Shown piece by piece: positions 54,694 to 62,847 of a stretch of 64,000 nucleotides of DNA; the first letter of the stretch is position 1, and each line of letters starts with the position of its first letter. The notes beneath the pieces are model-generated. The model was not told the origin of the DNA and made no database searches. It worked only from the letters and a program-made list of their open reading frames with translations. Position numbers and translations under genes: made by a program. Origin of the DNA: Rhodospirillaceae bacterium (GTDB taxonomy: Bacteria > Pseudomonadota > Alphaproteobacteria > Dongiales > Dongiaceae); the NCBI GenBank assembly GCA_016712715.1, contig JADJQM010000001.1, forward strand, positions 620,001-684,000, in the 5' to 3' direction.

Positions 54694-55692
54694 CTATTCT
54701 GATTTGCTGGCCAGTGTGGCGAGGACCGCGCGTTCCCGCAACGCATGCTCCTGCGCATTGGCGAGCCGCGCTTCGAACAGGCGCTGCGCCTCGTCGTGGA
54801 TCGGGCCATAAACCTCCATCCATAACTGCGCATCGGTGGCCACAATCAGGCGGCCAATATGCCACGACGTCGGTTCGGCGCGGCCATCCAACCAGCTCTC
54901 TAAAATCTTGACCGAGATGCCGGCTGCCGCCGCCAATATCTCGCGGCGCAAAGGCCCCACCGGCTCCATGCGTTTCCGCAAGGCGGCCGCGAGGCGCGCA
55001 CGGTGCGCATTGCGACCCTGCACTTCCTGATCGATCGCCAAGACGACACCATTGTCGTTGTCGCCCTTCGACTTCTTGGCGCCACCCGCAAAATGCGCCG
55101 GAAAGACCGAGGCCAGGTATTGCCGGCAGATGCGCTTCGCCTCGGCACGGTTGAAGGTCTTGGGCTCCATCAAACAGTCGAACCACATGCCGTCGATCAT
55201 GGCGTTCAACCCAGTCGCGACGTCGCCGGCGCTGACGCCTTCATAGCCGCCTTCCTGGATGATGCGCTGGCACAGCGTTTCGGTCTGGGCGAGGTAGTCC
55301 TGCTCCAGCCGCTGCACCACGTCGTGATAGGCCTGATTGCCACGCGCTTCGGCCCAGAACGCGTACCAGATCGAGACCTTCTCCACATTGCACACGGTCG
55401 GATGAAAGTCGGCCTCGATCATGGCTTCCAGGCCAGCGGCCGGCGCCACCTTGCCCTTATTGATCGCCGCCTGCCAGAAAGCCGAATATTCCTCGGCGAT
55501 CTGCTCCAGCGTCGCAATCAGGAGCTGTTCCTTGGACTTGAAGTAGAAATTGACGATGCCCGGCGACAGGCCGGCTTCACTGGCCACATGGGTCAGCGTC
55601 GCATTAGCGTATCCGACCCGGCCGATGGCGCGAATTGTCGCATCTATCAACTGCTTACGGCGAACTTCCTTAACGGCTTCGGCCTTGGCCAT
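54694..55692 (-). CDS. BetI-like TetR regulator with C-terminal extension
   Basis: A 332-residue regulator, much longer than the usual 200. Residues 1-200 are a typical BetI-type TetR protein: RRKQLIDATIRAIGRVGYAN, then LSPGIVNFYFKSKEQLLIAT. The ligand domain ends near residue 210. The remaining 120 residues contain a second helix-turn-helix-like segment (LRREILAAAAGISVKILESW, then LDGRAEPTSWHIGRLIV) joined by a lysine/aspartate-rich linker. It precedes the acyl-CoA synthetase gene and diverges from the class III aminotransferase gene, both likely targets. Confidence 0.83.
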   Translation of the reverse strand: MAKAEAVKEVRRKQLIDATIRAIGRVGYANATLTHVASEAGLSPGIVNFYFKSKEQLLIATLEQIAEEYSAFWQAAINKGKVAPAAGLEAMIEADFHPTVCNVEKVSIWYAFWAEARGNQAYHDVVQRLEQDYLAQTETLCQRIIQEGGYEGVSAGDVATGLNAMIDGMWFDCLMEPKTFNRAEAKRICRQYLASVFPAHFAGGAKKSKGDNDNGVVLAIDQEVQGRNAHRARLAAALRKRMEPVGPLRREILAAAAGISVKILESWLDGRAEPTSWHIGRLIVATDAQLWMEVYGPIHDEAQRLFEARLANAQEHALRERAVLATLASKSE

Positions 55693-55768
55693 GGACGCTT
55701 TAACCCTTTCGCTGTCACTTACGGGAATCGGGATAACTACATGATATCTTTAACTTTGCTGCACTCGC

Positions 55769-55842
55769 AACATTAAATGTTCATTCAGTGATATTGCCAT
55801 TTTCTGAATCGCATGATAGATTTTTTATACAAACATTCAATG
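55769..55842. promoter_or_regulatory. Candidate TetR operators in the divergent region
   Basis: AACATTAAATGTT at 55769-55781 is a perfect 6+1+6 palindrome, and a related ACATTCAATG occurs at 55833-55842. Both lie in the 234-bp AT-rich region between the TetR gene and the aminotransferase gene, where a TetR operator is expected. Confidence 0.45.
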
Positions 55843-55926
55843 ACCGGACGGTAACAGACTCGTTACCACTACCCAACCGGAGCGCGGGAAACCCCGCATC
55901 ACTTTGAGACCAATGGAGATTTTCAG

Positions 55927-57301
55927 ATGACCACGATCAAAACCGATCGTCGCAAAATGGATAAGAGCCGCGCACATTTCCAAGAGGCTATTAAGCATAT
56001 GCCGCTCGGTGTCAGCTCCAACTTCCGCTATTGGGGCGATGACAACACGGTCTTCGTGAAAAAGGGCAAGGGCGCCCGCCTCTGGGATCTCGACGGCAAC
56101 GAATACATCGATTACCGCCTCGGCTACGGCCCGGCCATCCTTGGCCATTGCAATGACGTCGTCGACGCCGCCGCGCGCGAGGCGCAGTCGGTCGGCACCG
56201 TCTTTGCACTCGGCACGGAAAAGGAAGTGACCGTCGCCAAGCTGATTAAGGAAATGATGCCGGCGGCTGAACTGGTCCGCTTCTCGAACTCCGGCACCGA
56301 AGCCGTGATGGCCGCCTTGCGCCTGGCGCGTGGCTATACCGGCAAGGACAATTACGTGACGTTCGAGGGGTCCTATCACGGCCTGTTCGACGCCACCATG
56401 TGGACCGCCGACCCGGAAGACATGAAGGACCAGAGCAAGGATCCGAACGTCATCCCCTACGGCCTCGGCATTCCGGCCGTCGTCCGCCAGCTGTTCTGGC
56501 AGGTGCCGTATAATGACGCACAGCGCCTCGAAGACGTGCTGAAGAAGAACCACGACACCATCGCCGCCGTGCTGATCGAGCCCATCCTCGGCAATTGCTG
56601 CGGCATTCCCTCGAAGCCGGAATTCATCAAGGCCGTCCGCGCGCTCTGCACCAAGTACAACGTGCTGATGATCGTCGATGAGGTAAAGACCGGCTTCCGC
56701 GTCGCCAAGGGCGGCGCCCAGGAGCTCTACGGCATTGAGGCCGATATCTTCACCGTGGCGAAGGCGATGGCGAACGGATATCCCATTTCGGCCATCGGCG
56801 GCAAGGAAGAGATCCTGCGCAAATACGGCAAGGGTGTCGCCCACGGCGGCACCTATACCGCACAGGCCATGAGCCTCGCCGCGGCAGAAGCCACGCTGAC
56901 CATCCTCAAGGACACCGACGCCCTCAAGGACATCGCTACCTATGGCCAGTCGATGCAGGACGGCATGCACAAGGTGCTCGTGAAGCGCGGCATCCCGCAC
57001 AGCTTCACCGGCCACCAATCAATGTCCGGCCTCTTCTTCAGCGCCGAGGCGCCGACCACCTACCGCAACTGGAAACTCTCCGATTACACCTTCTACGACA
57101 CCATGGCCGGCATTCTCATCGACATGGGCATCATGTGCGAGCCCGACAGTCGCGAGCCCTGGTTCATCTCATCGGCCCATGACAAGAAGTGTCTCGACGA
57201 GACGCTGTCGAAGTTCGAGGAAGCCGTCGACCTCACCCCTCGACGAGCTCGCCAAGGGCCGTGAGACTGAAGACAAGCTCATGCCCGGCATCAGCGGCTG
57301 A
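55927..57301 (+). CDS. Class III aminotransferase (glutamate-1-semialdehyde mutase-like), C-terminal frameshift
   Basis: A PLP aminotransferase of about 458 residues resembling HemL-type enzymes: FQEAIKHMPLGVSSNFRYWG, FSNSGTEAVMAALRLARGYT, VDEVKTGFRVAKGG, and the Schiff-base lysine in FTVAKAMANGYPISAIGG. The original frame stops at 57264, but conserved-looking sequence (DELAKGRETEDKLMPGISG) continues in the next frame to 57301. One extra C in the CCCC run at 57236-57239 accounts for this. It is divergent from TetR and acyl-CoA synthetase genes. It is not a typical tetrapyrrole HemL and more likely works in amine catabolism. Confidence 0.83.
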
Positions 57302-57321
57302 ACAGTTACGACCTGAAGACG

Positions 57322-57358
57322 GAAACGGCGCCCTGGCAACAGGGCGCCATTTTCGCTT
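57322..57358 (+). terminator. Rho-independent terminator after the aminotransferase
   Basis: GGCGCCCT (57327-57334) and AGGGCGCC (57341-57348) form a perfect 8-bp stem with a 6-nt loop followed by ATTTTCGCTT. It lies about 25 bp after the corrected stop at 57301. Confidence 0.75.
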
Positions 57359-57662
57359 GGGCAAAGATTTTTTCAACTCCGGGCAACTCGCCACGGCAAA
57401 TCCTCGCCATCTCATAATTTCAGCGCGCAGCCTTGACCTCCATTCCCAGGCCAGGAACACGGGCGGAAACGCTGGCGCCATCACGTCGACCCCATTCACA
57501 CTTCCACGCGATCGCACATCCCGATCCGTGGCAAGACCCGCCGTCGACGGGCGGACGATGTGAGAAATCCAGAAATCTCTCAACCTGATAAGTGTTTGAC
57601 CACTTTGAGGTGCCTGGAATTCTGGTTGCCCAGCATCACCACGCGCAGCAGGGGAGAAGGTC
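57359..57662. other. Non-coding region upstream of the RTX gene
   Basis: These 304 bp carry no convincing gene. A GC-rich stretch with an internal GACCCGCCGTCGACGGGC hairpin lies near 57531-57552, then a less GC-rich segment (57560-57620) that probably contains the RTX promoter. AGGGGAGAAGG directly precedes the ATG at 57663. Confidence 0.4.
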
Positions 57663-59744
57663 ATGCCACAATATCAGACCGGCACTACCGGCAACGACAC
57701 GCTCTACGGCACCTGGTGGATCGATATCATCAACGGCGCCGACGGCAATGACACAATCTTCGGCGATCGCGATGTCGACCATCTTTATGGCGGCGCCGGG
57801 GACGATATTCTGTGGGGCGGGCTCGGCGGCGATCAGCTGTTCGGCGGCGACGGTTTCGACATAGCCGTCTACCAGTCCTCCGACGCTGGCGTCACAGTGA
57901 ACCTCTCCAGCACCACCCAATCCGCCGGCCAGGCGCAGGGTGACCGGCTCTACAGCATCGAAGGCGTGATCGGCTCCGAGTTCGACGACCATCTCTCCGG
58001 CCGCAACGGCAACTTCCTCTTCCGCGGCGGCGGCGGTGCCGATCACATCAGCGGCTTTGGTGGACAGAGCCGGTCCAGCTACGCATTCTCGTCCGACGCT
58101 GTCGATGTCGACCTCACCCGCAGCGGCGCCCAGATCGGCGGCGACGCGCAAGGGGATATCCTGCTCGGCATCGACAACCTGACCGGCAGCGACTTCGACG
58201 ACCGGCTGACCGGCAACGTCAACCGCAACACCTTCTCCGGCGGCCGCGGCGCAGATTATATCGATGGCGGCGGCAACCGCGATTTCGTCGACTATCGCGG
58301 ATCGACCGCCGTCGACATCGACCTCTACCGCGCAACGCAGCAAGGCGGCCATGCCGAGGGCGATCAGCTCGTCTCGATCGAGAATATCCGCGGCAGCACC
58401 GCGGATGATCATATCGTCGCCACCTTCATCGACAATGAACTCATCGGCGATGCCGGCAACGACTATCTCGATGGCGGCGGCGGCAACGATTTGCTGAAGG
58501 GCATGACCGGCAACGACACGATCCTGACCCACAGCCGCGGCTTTGCCGATGGCGGCGCAGGCTTCGATACGCTCATCATCGAGTTCGACGAGCGCGATCC
58601 GTTCGACGGCGTCTCGCTCTATGTCGACAATCTCGGCAACATCTCCAGCCGCTATCTCAGCGATTACGATCCGCCAGCGGGCTACAATCTGGGCGCCACC
58701 GGATTCGAGCGCATCGAGGTCACCGGCACCCAGTGGAGCGATGGGTTGATGGGTACCAGCGGCGCCGACATCCTGCGCGGCGCTGCCGGCGACGAATACA
58801 TCCAGGGCGGCGCGGGCGACAGCCTGGATGGCGGCGACGGCCGCGACGCCGTTGAACTACGCTACGACCCCAACACCACGACAGCCATTCATGTCGACCT
58901 TGGCGCCGGAATCGCCACGGGCATCGCAACCCTCGCCAATTTCGAGGACCTTACGGTCACGACCGGTCGTGGCAACGACCACATCGTCGGCGGTAGCGAA
59001 GGCAACTGGATCAACACCCAGGGCGGTGATGATGTCGTGCAGCTTTTCGGCCACCACAATTACGCGGACCTCAACCCCGGTGACTTTGACGATTTCGACA
59101 CCTATATCGGCAGCGACGGCGTCGACCAGGTCGCGGTCGGCGGTCGGGGGTCTGTCGATGGCGGTGGCGGTTCCGAAGATGTGCTGACCCTCCGCTTCTA
59201 TGGCAGCGATGCCGTCACCTTCACCGCCGCCGGCAACTTTTCCAGCACCGGCCTCACCTTCGTCAATTTCGAAACGTTCAACATCTACCGCGAAAACACC
59301 GTGGCCGGCGATACCCTGCAGCTTGGCGAGGGCCATGATCTGGTCTATGGCGGTGGTGGCGACGACCTCATTGACGGCCATGGTGGCTATGACCTGCTGC
59401 GCGGCGGTCTTGGCAATGACAGCCTGGCTGGTGGCACCGGCGACGATCAGCTCTACGGCGATCTTGGCCACGACAATTTGCGTGGCGATGCCGGCGCCGA
59501 CCGCTTCTATTTCAGCCAGGGCCTGGATGTGGTGACGGATTTCAACCCCACCGACGGCGACATGATCATCATCAGCAGTGATTTTCACGACGAAGACCAT
59601 GACAGTTACGCGGATTTGATGGCCCATTCCCAGGAGACGACTGCTGGCCTGCTGCTCACCAGCAGCGATAGCGCCTCGACCCTGCTGCTGGCCGGCATCA
59701 CCAAGGCCGACCTCACCGATGCCGCCTTCGACTTCCTCGTCTGA
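57663..59744 (+). CDS. RTX calcium-binding repeat protein (type I secreted)
   Basis: A 693-residue acidic protein built of haemolysin-type GGxGxDxxx nonapeptides. Clusters occur at residues 8-62 (GGAGDDILWGGLGGDQLFGG), about 195-215, 258-280 (GDAGNDYLDGGGGNDLLKG), about 365-395, and 555-620 (GGLGNDSLAGGTGDDQLYGD). These bind calcium and fold outside the cell. There is no N-terminal signal peptide; the C-terminal 80 residues (VTDFNPTDGDMIIISSDFHD, then a hydrophobic end) fit a type I secretion signal. No enzymatic domain is recognisable and no secretion genes are nearby, so the role is unknown. Confidence 0.88.
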   Translation: MPQYQTGTTGNDTLYGTWWIDIINGADGNDTIFGDRDVDHLYGGAGDDILWGGLGGDQLFGGDGFDIAVYQSSDAGVTVNLSSTTQSAGQAQGDRLYSIEGVIGSEFDDHLSGRNGNFLFRGGGGADHISGFGGQSRSSYAFSSDAVDVDLTRSGAQIGGDAQGDILLGIDNLTGSDFDDRLTGNVNRNTFSGGRGADYIDGGGNRDFVDYRGSTAVDIDLYRATQQGGHAEGDQLVSIENIRGSTADDHIVATFIDNELIGDAGNDYLDGGGGNDLLKGMTGNDTILTHSRGFADGGAGFDTLIIEFDERDPFDGVSLYVDNLGNISSRYLSDYDPPAGYNLGATGFERIEVTGTQWSDGLMGTSGADILRGAAGDEYIQGGAGDSLDGGDGRDAVELRYDPNTTTAIHVDLGAGIATGIATLANFEDLTVTTGRGNDHIVGGSEGNWINTQGGDDVVQLFGHHNYADLNPGDFDDFDTYIGSDGVDQVAVGGRGSVDGGGGSEDVLTLRFYGSDAVTFTAAGNFSSTGLTFVNFETFNIYRENTVAGDTLQLGEGHDLVYGGGGDDLIDGHGGYDLLRGGLGNDSLAGGTGDDQLYGDLGHDNLRGDAGADRFYFSQGLDVVTDFNPTDGDMIIISSDFHDEDHDSYADLMAHSQETTAGLLLTSSDSASTLLLAGITKADLTDAAFDFLV

Positions 59745-59897
59745 CGCACGCACAATCAGGAGGCGATTTCTGCGCTGCGCCCAGCAAGGGAGTTTGACTC
59801 CCCGTCCCTTGATTCCTATCGTTCTGCGGTCCGTCGCCCAGTGAGGGATATGGCCGGCGAGATATCATTCTCATTTCCGGCAGGTAGGGGTAGTGCG

Positions 59898-61214
59898 ATG
59901 AAGGATCTGCGCGGCGAACCCATCTCGACCCAGAATGCCGGGTCACTGGAGATATTTGAGCGGGCGCTGCATGCGCTCAACGTTTACCGCGGTGATCCCG
60001 TTGCCATCATCGACGAGGCCCTGGCGCTGGAGCCTGACTTCGTCATGGGCCATATCCTGCGCGCCCATGTGCAGGTGACCATGTGGGAGCGTAGCGTCCT
60101 GCCGGCTGTCAATGAGTCGCTGGCGCGGCTGGGCGAACTCGGCAATCGCAGCAACGACCGGGAACGCGGCCACGTTCGCGCCCTCTCCTTGTGGGCCGCG
60201 GGCGATTGGGGCGGCTACAAGGACTCACTCGACCGCTTGCTGGTGAACCATCCGCGCGACCTCCTCGCCCTGCAAGCAGGCCATCTCAGCGACTTCTTCC
60301 AGGGCGACCGCGAAACCCTGCGCGGTCGCGTCGCGCGGGCACTGCCCTTCTGGACCCGCGATGATCCGGGCTTCGGGCTGCTCCATGGCATGCATGCCTT
60401 CGGCCTCGAGGAATGCGGTAGCTATGGCGCTGCCGAGGAAGCCGGCCGCCACGCCATCGACCTCGATGCGGACGATTGCTGGGCCCAGCATGCCTTGGCC
60501 CATGTCATGGAAATGCAGGCCCGCCAGGCGGAAGGTGTGGCTTTCATGGAATCGCGGCAGGCGAACTGGGCCCAGGATGATAACGGCTTCCAGTTTCATA
60601 ACTGGTGGCACACGGCGCTCTTCAATCTCGATCAAGGCCATCACGACCGCGCACTCGACATCTATGACCGCGGCATCCACCCGCAACCGACCGAAATCCA
60701 GGTCATGCTGCTCGACGCCGTGGCGCTCCTCTGGCGCATGCATCTCAGCGGCATCGATGTCGGCCGCCGCTGGGACGATCTCGCATCAACCTATGCCAAG
60801 GGCAGTGAGACCGGCTTCTACGCCTTCAACGACATGCATGCCATGCTGACCCTGGTGGCAAGCGGCCGCCAGCCGGAAGCTGCCGCCCTGCTGCGCACGA
60901 TCGAGGACATGTCAAGGGCCGACAACACCAACGGCATGATGACCAGAGAGGTAGGCCTGCCCATCCTCCATGCCATCCTGGCCTTCGGCGCCGGCCGCTA
61001 TGCCAAGGTGGTGGATTACCTGATGCCGGTGCGCTACCGCGCGGCCCTGTTCGGCGGCAGCCATGCGCAGCGGGACATTCTGCATCGGACCCTGATCGAG
61101 GCTGCCTTGCGCGCTGGCGACAGATCCCTCGCCCATGCCCTGGCCCATGAGCGCATCGCCTTGAAGCCGCATTGCCCCTTCACTTGGCAATTGCATCAGC
61201 GCGCCACGCAGTAG
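59898..61214 (+). CDS. TPR-repeat protein, TTC38-like
   Basis: A 438-residue helical repeat protein. Start ATG 59898 follows an AGGGG stretch; the frame is open to 59841. It matches the TTC38-type family: a first helical block with ALNVYRGDPVAIIDEALALE, then DPGFGLLHGMHAFGLEECGS, and the family landmark WAQHALAHVMEMQARQAEGV followed by FHNWWHTALFNLDQGHHDRA. The eukaryotic relatives have no well-defined biochemical role. There is no signal peptide, so it is cytoplasmic. It lies between the RTX gene and a convergent SDR gene, 12 bp from the latter. Confidence 0.8.
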   Translation: MKDLRGEPISTQNAGSLEIFERALHALNVYRGDPVAIIDEALALEPDFVMGHILRAHVQVTMWERSVLPAVNESLARLGELGNRSNDRERGHVRALSLWAAGDWGGYKDSLDRLLVNHPRDLLALQAGHLSDFFQGDRETLRGRVARALPFWTRDDPGFGLLHGMHAFGLEECGSYGAAEEAGRHAIDLDADDCWAQHALAHVMEMQARQAEGVAFMESRQANWAQDDNGFQFHNWWHTALFNLDQGHHDRALDIYDRGIHPQPTEIQVMLLDAVALLWRMHLSGIDVGRRWDDLASTYAKGSETGFYAFNDMHAMLTLVASGRQPEAAALLRTIEDMSRADNTNGMMTREVGLPILHAILAFGAGRYAKVVDYLMPVRYRAALFGGSHAQRDILHRTLIEAALRAGDRSLAHALAHERIALKPHCPFTWQLHQRATQ

Positions 61215-61226
61215 GGCACATCTCCA

Positions 61227-62033
61227 TCACAACGTTCCGGGGAACAGCTTCCAGGCGCCGACGGCGTCGAGATAGGGCAAAGACGGATAGTCGGTGATAG
61301 TGAGACCACCATCCACCGTCAGCACGGTGCCAGTCACGAAAGACGCCTCGTCCGAGGCGAGGAACATCACCGCGCGCGCGATCTCGTCCGGCGTTCCCAT
61401 CCGTCCGAGCAGCGAGGCGCCCTTCTCCCATTCCTCGGCGGCCCCACTGCCACCGGTAGTCTCCGTCTTGATCCAGCCGGGCGACACTGCGTTGGCACGG
61501 ATGCCATGGGGTGCTCCCTCGGTCGCGAACGACCGGGTCAAGGCCTCAAGCGCCGCCTTCGCCACGCCATAGCTACCCCAATTGCCATGCAGTGTCGCGG
61601 TCGACGAAATATTGACGATGGCGCCACCACCCGCGGCCTTCAGCGCCGGCAATGCAAACGCGGAGACGAAATAGGCAGAGTCAAGATTGGCTGCCATCAA
61701 CTTGCGCAGCCTCTCCCCCGGCCCATCAGCCGCCTCGACACCCGAGCGCCTGGCACCGGCGCCGGCATTGTTGACCACCACGTCGAGGCGCCCGAACTGG
61801 GCCACGACGTCGCCGATCATCGCCCGCGCGTCAGCTTCCAGGCTGACGTCGCGGGGAAAGAAATGCGCGTCTGCGGAAAATGGCGACAGCTCCTTTAGAG
61901 CAGCTCGGCCGCGATCCGCGTTCCGCCCGACAATGGCAACCTTGGCCCCCTCCAGCGCCGCGCGCCGCGCGATTCCGAAGCCGATGCCGGTCGTGCCGCC
62001 GGTGACCATAACCACCTTGTCCTTGAAGCGCAT
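61227..62033 (-). CDS. Short-chain dehydrogenase/reductase
   Basis: A 268-residue classical SDR. The cofactor motif TGGTTGIGFGIARRAALEG is near residue 11 and the GRN segment favours NADP(H). NNAGAG is near 88, the catalytic serine is in IVNISSTATLHGN, and YGVAKAALEAL supplies the YxxxK pair. The C-terminal FVTGTVLTVDGGLTI is typical of FabG-like members. It is followed upstream by a TetR gene 12 bp away on the same strand, so they are probably co-transcribed. Substrate unknown. Confidence 0.88.
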   Translation of the reverse strand: MRFKDKVVMVTGGTTGIGFGIARRAALEGAKVAIVGRNADRGRAALKELSPFSADAHFFPRDVSLEADARAMIGDVVAQFGRLDVVVNNAGAGARRSGVEAADGPGERLRKLMAANLDSAYFVSAFALPALKAAGGGAIVNISSTATLHGNWGSYGVAKAALEALTRSFATEGAPHGIRANAVSPGWIKTETTGGSGAAEEWEKGASLLGRMGTPDEIARAVMFLASDEASFVTGTVLTVDGGLTITDYPSLPYLDAVGAWKLFPGTL

Positions 62034-62045
62034 CGCATTCCCCTG

Positions 62046-62729
62046 TCAGCATTGCGGGGGATTATGCCTCGGCCCGGCCCTTTGCTCCATCCATCTCGGC
62101 AAGTTTCTCTCGCTGGACGTAATAAAGGTCAGCAGCTTCAGGAAGGCCATGCAGGAGCGGATGGCGTCCTTGGCCTTGAACGTCTTGGGATAAAGCAATG
62201 CCTGCAGCCAGAACCCGTCGATCATGGCCGACAGGGCCCCGGCAACCCGCACGGCGATCTTCCTGGCGTCCGGCTTAGCGCGCGGCTGCAGGATGACGAG
62301 GTTATAGATCTGGTGTTCCAGTTCCTTGACATAGCGGCGTTCGACCGCCGTCGCTGCGTCGCGAAACTTGTCGCGGAGTTCCGGGTCCGACCAGAAGCTG
62401 AACCAGACAGCGAGCTTGGCGCTGGTGAAGACATCGCGGTCGAAATAGGCTTCGACCATTGTCTGCAGGCGCGACCAGGCATCCGCCGGCGCCGCCTGGA
62501 TCCGCGTGTTCCAGACCAGGAAATACTCGTCCGCCAGATATTTGAAGACTTCCTCGAACAGCTTGTCCTTGCTGGTAAAGTGAAAGTTCATCAGCCCGGT
62601 CGATACGCGCGCCGACTTTGCAACCCGGCTCACCGTCGTGCCGTGATAGCCATGGGCGGCAATCACCGCGATGGTCGCCTCGATCAGTTCCTTCTTGCGA
62701 TTGCTGCGGATGGGGGCGTTCTTGGCCAT
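62046..62729 (-). CDS. BetI-like TetR regulator
   Basis: A 227-residue regulator from ATG 62729. The DNA-binding domain is RKKELIEATIAVIAAHGYHG, then TTVSRVAKSARVSTGLMNFHF. The C-terminal domain resembles BetI (WNTRIQAAPADAWSRLQTMV, then FWSDPELRDKF). It is related to the regulator at 54694 but lacks its extra C-terminal domain. The frame upstream of 62729 runs into the inverted repeat and is not used. It probably controls the SDR gene downstream and possibly the GcvT-family gene upstream on the same strand. Confidence 0.83.
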   Translation of the reverse strand: MAKNAPIRSNRKKELIEATIAVIAAHGYHGTTVSRVAKSARVSTGLMNFHFTSKDKLFEEVFKYLADEYFLVWNTRIQAAPADAWSRLQTMVEAYFDRDVFTSAKLAVWFSFWSDPELRDKFRDAATAVERRYVKELEHQIYNLVILQPRAKPDARKIAVRVAGALSAMIDGFWLQALLYPKTFKAKDAIRSCMAFLKLLTFITSSERNLPRWMEQRAGPRHNPPQC

Positions 62730-62744
62730 GATGCTACTTCTTTT

Positions 62745-62834
62745 CGTCATGGTCCGCGAAGGCGGACCACCCACGAGTTTGTTCACAGGCAAAGAAAGTA
62801 AGTCGTGGGTGGTCCGCCTTCGCGGACCATGACG
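62745..62834. repeat. Perfect 32-bp inverted repeat
   Basis: Arm 1 at 62745-62776 and arm 2 at 62803-62834 are exact reverse complements with a 26-nt spacer. Each arm also holds an internal GGTCCGC-N4-GCGGACC palindrome, so nested hairpins are possible. It sits between the GcvT-family gene and the TetR gene on the same strand. It looks like a mobile REP-type intergenic element. Confidence 0.9.
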
Positions 62835-62847
62835 ACGGAGCGCGCAC

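Noticed and set aside
53925..54911. Long open frame antisense to the acyl-CoA synthetase gene
   Set aside because: It is complementary to a strongly supported gene, has biased composition and no recognisable motif. High GC content makes such shadows common.
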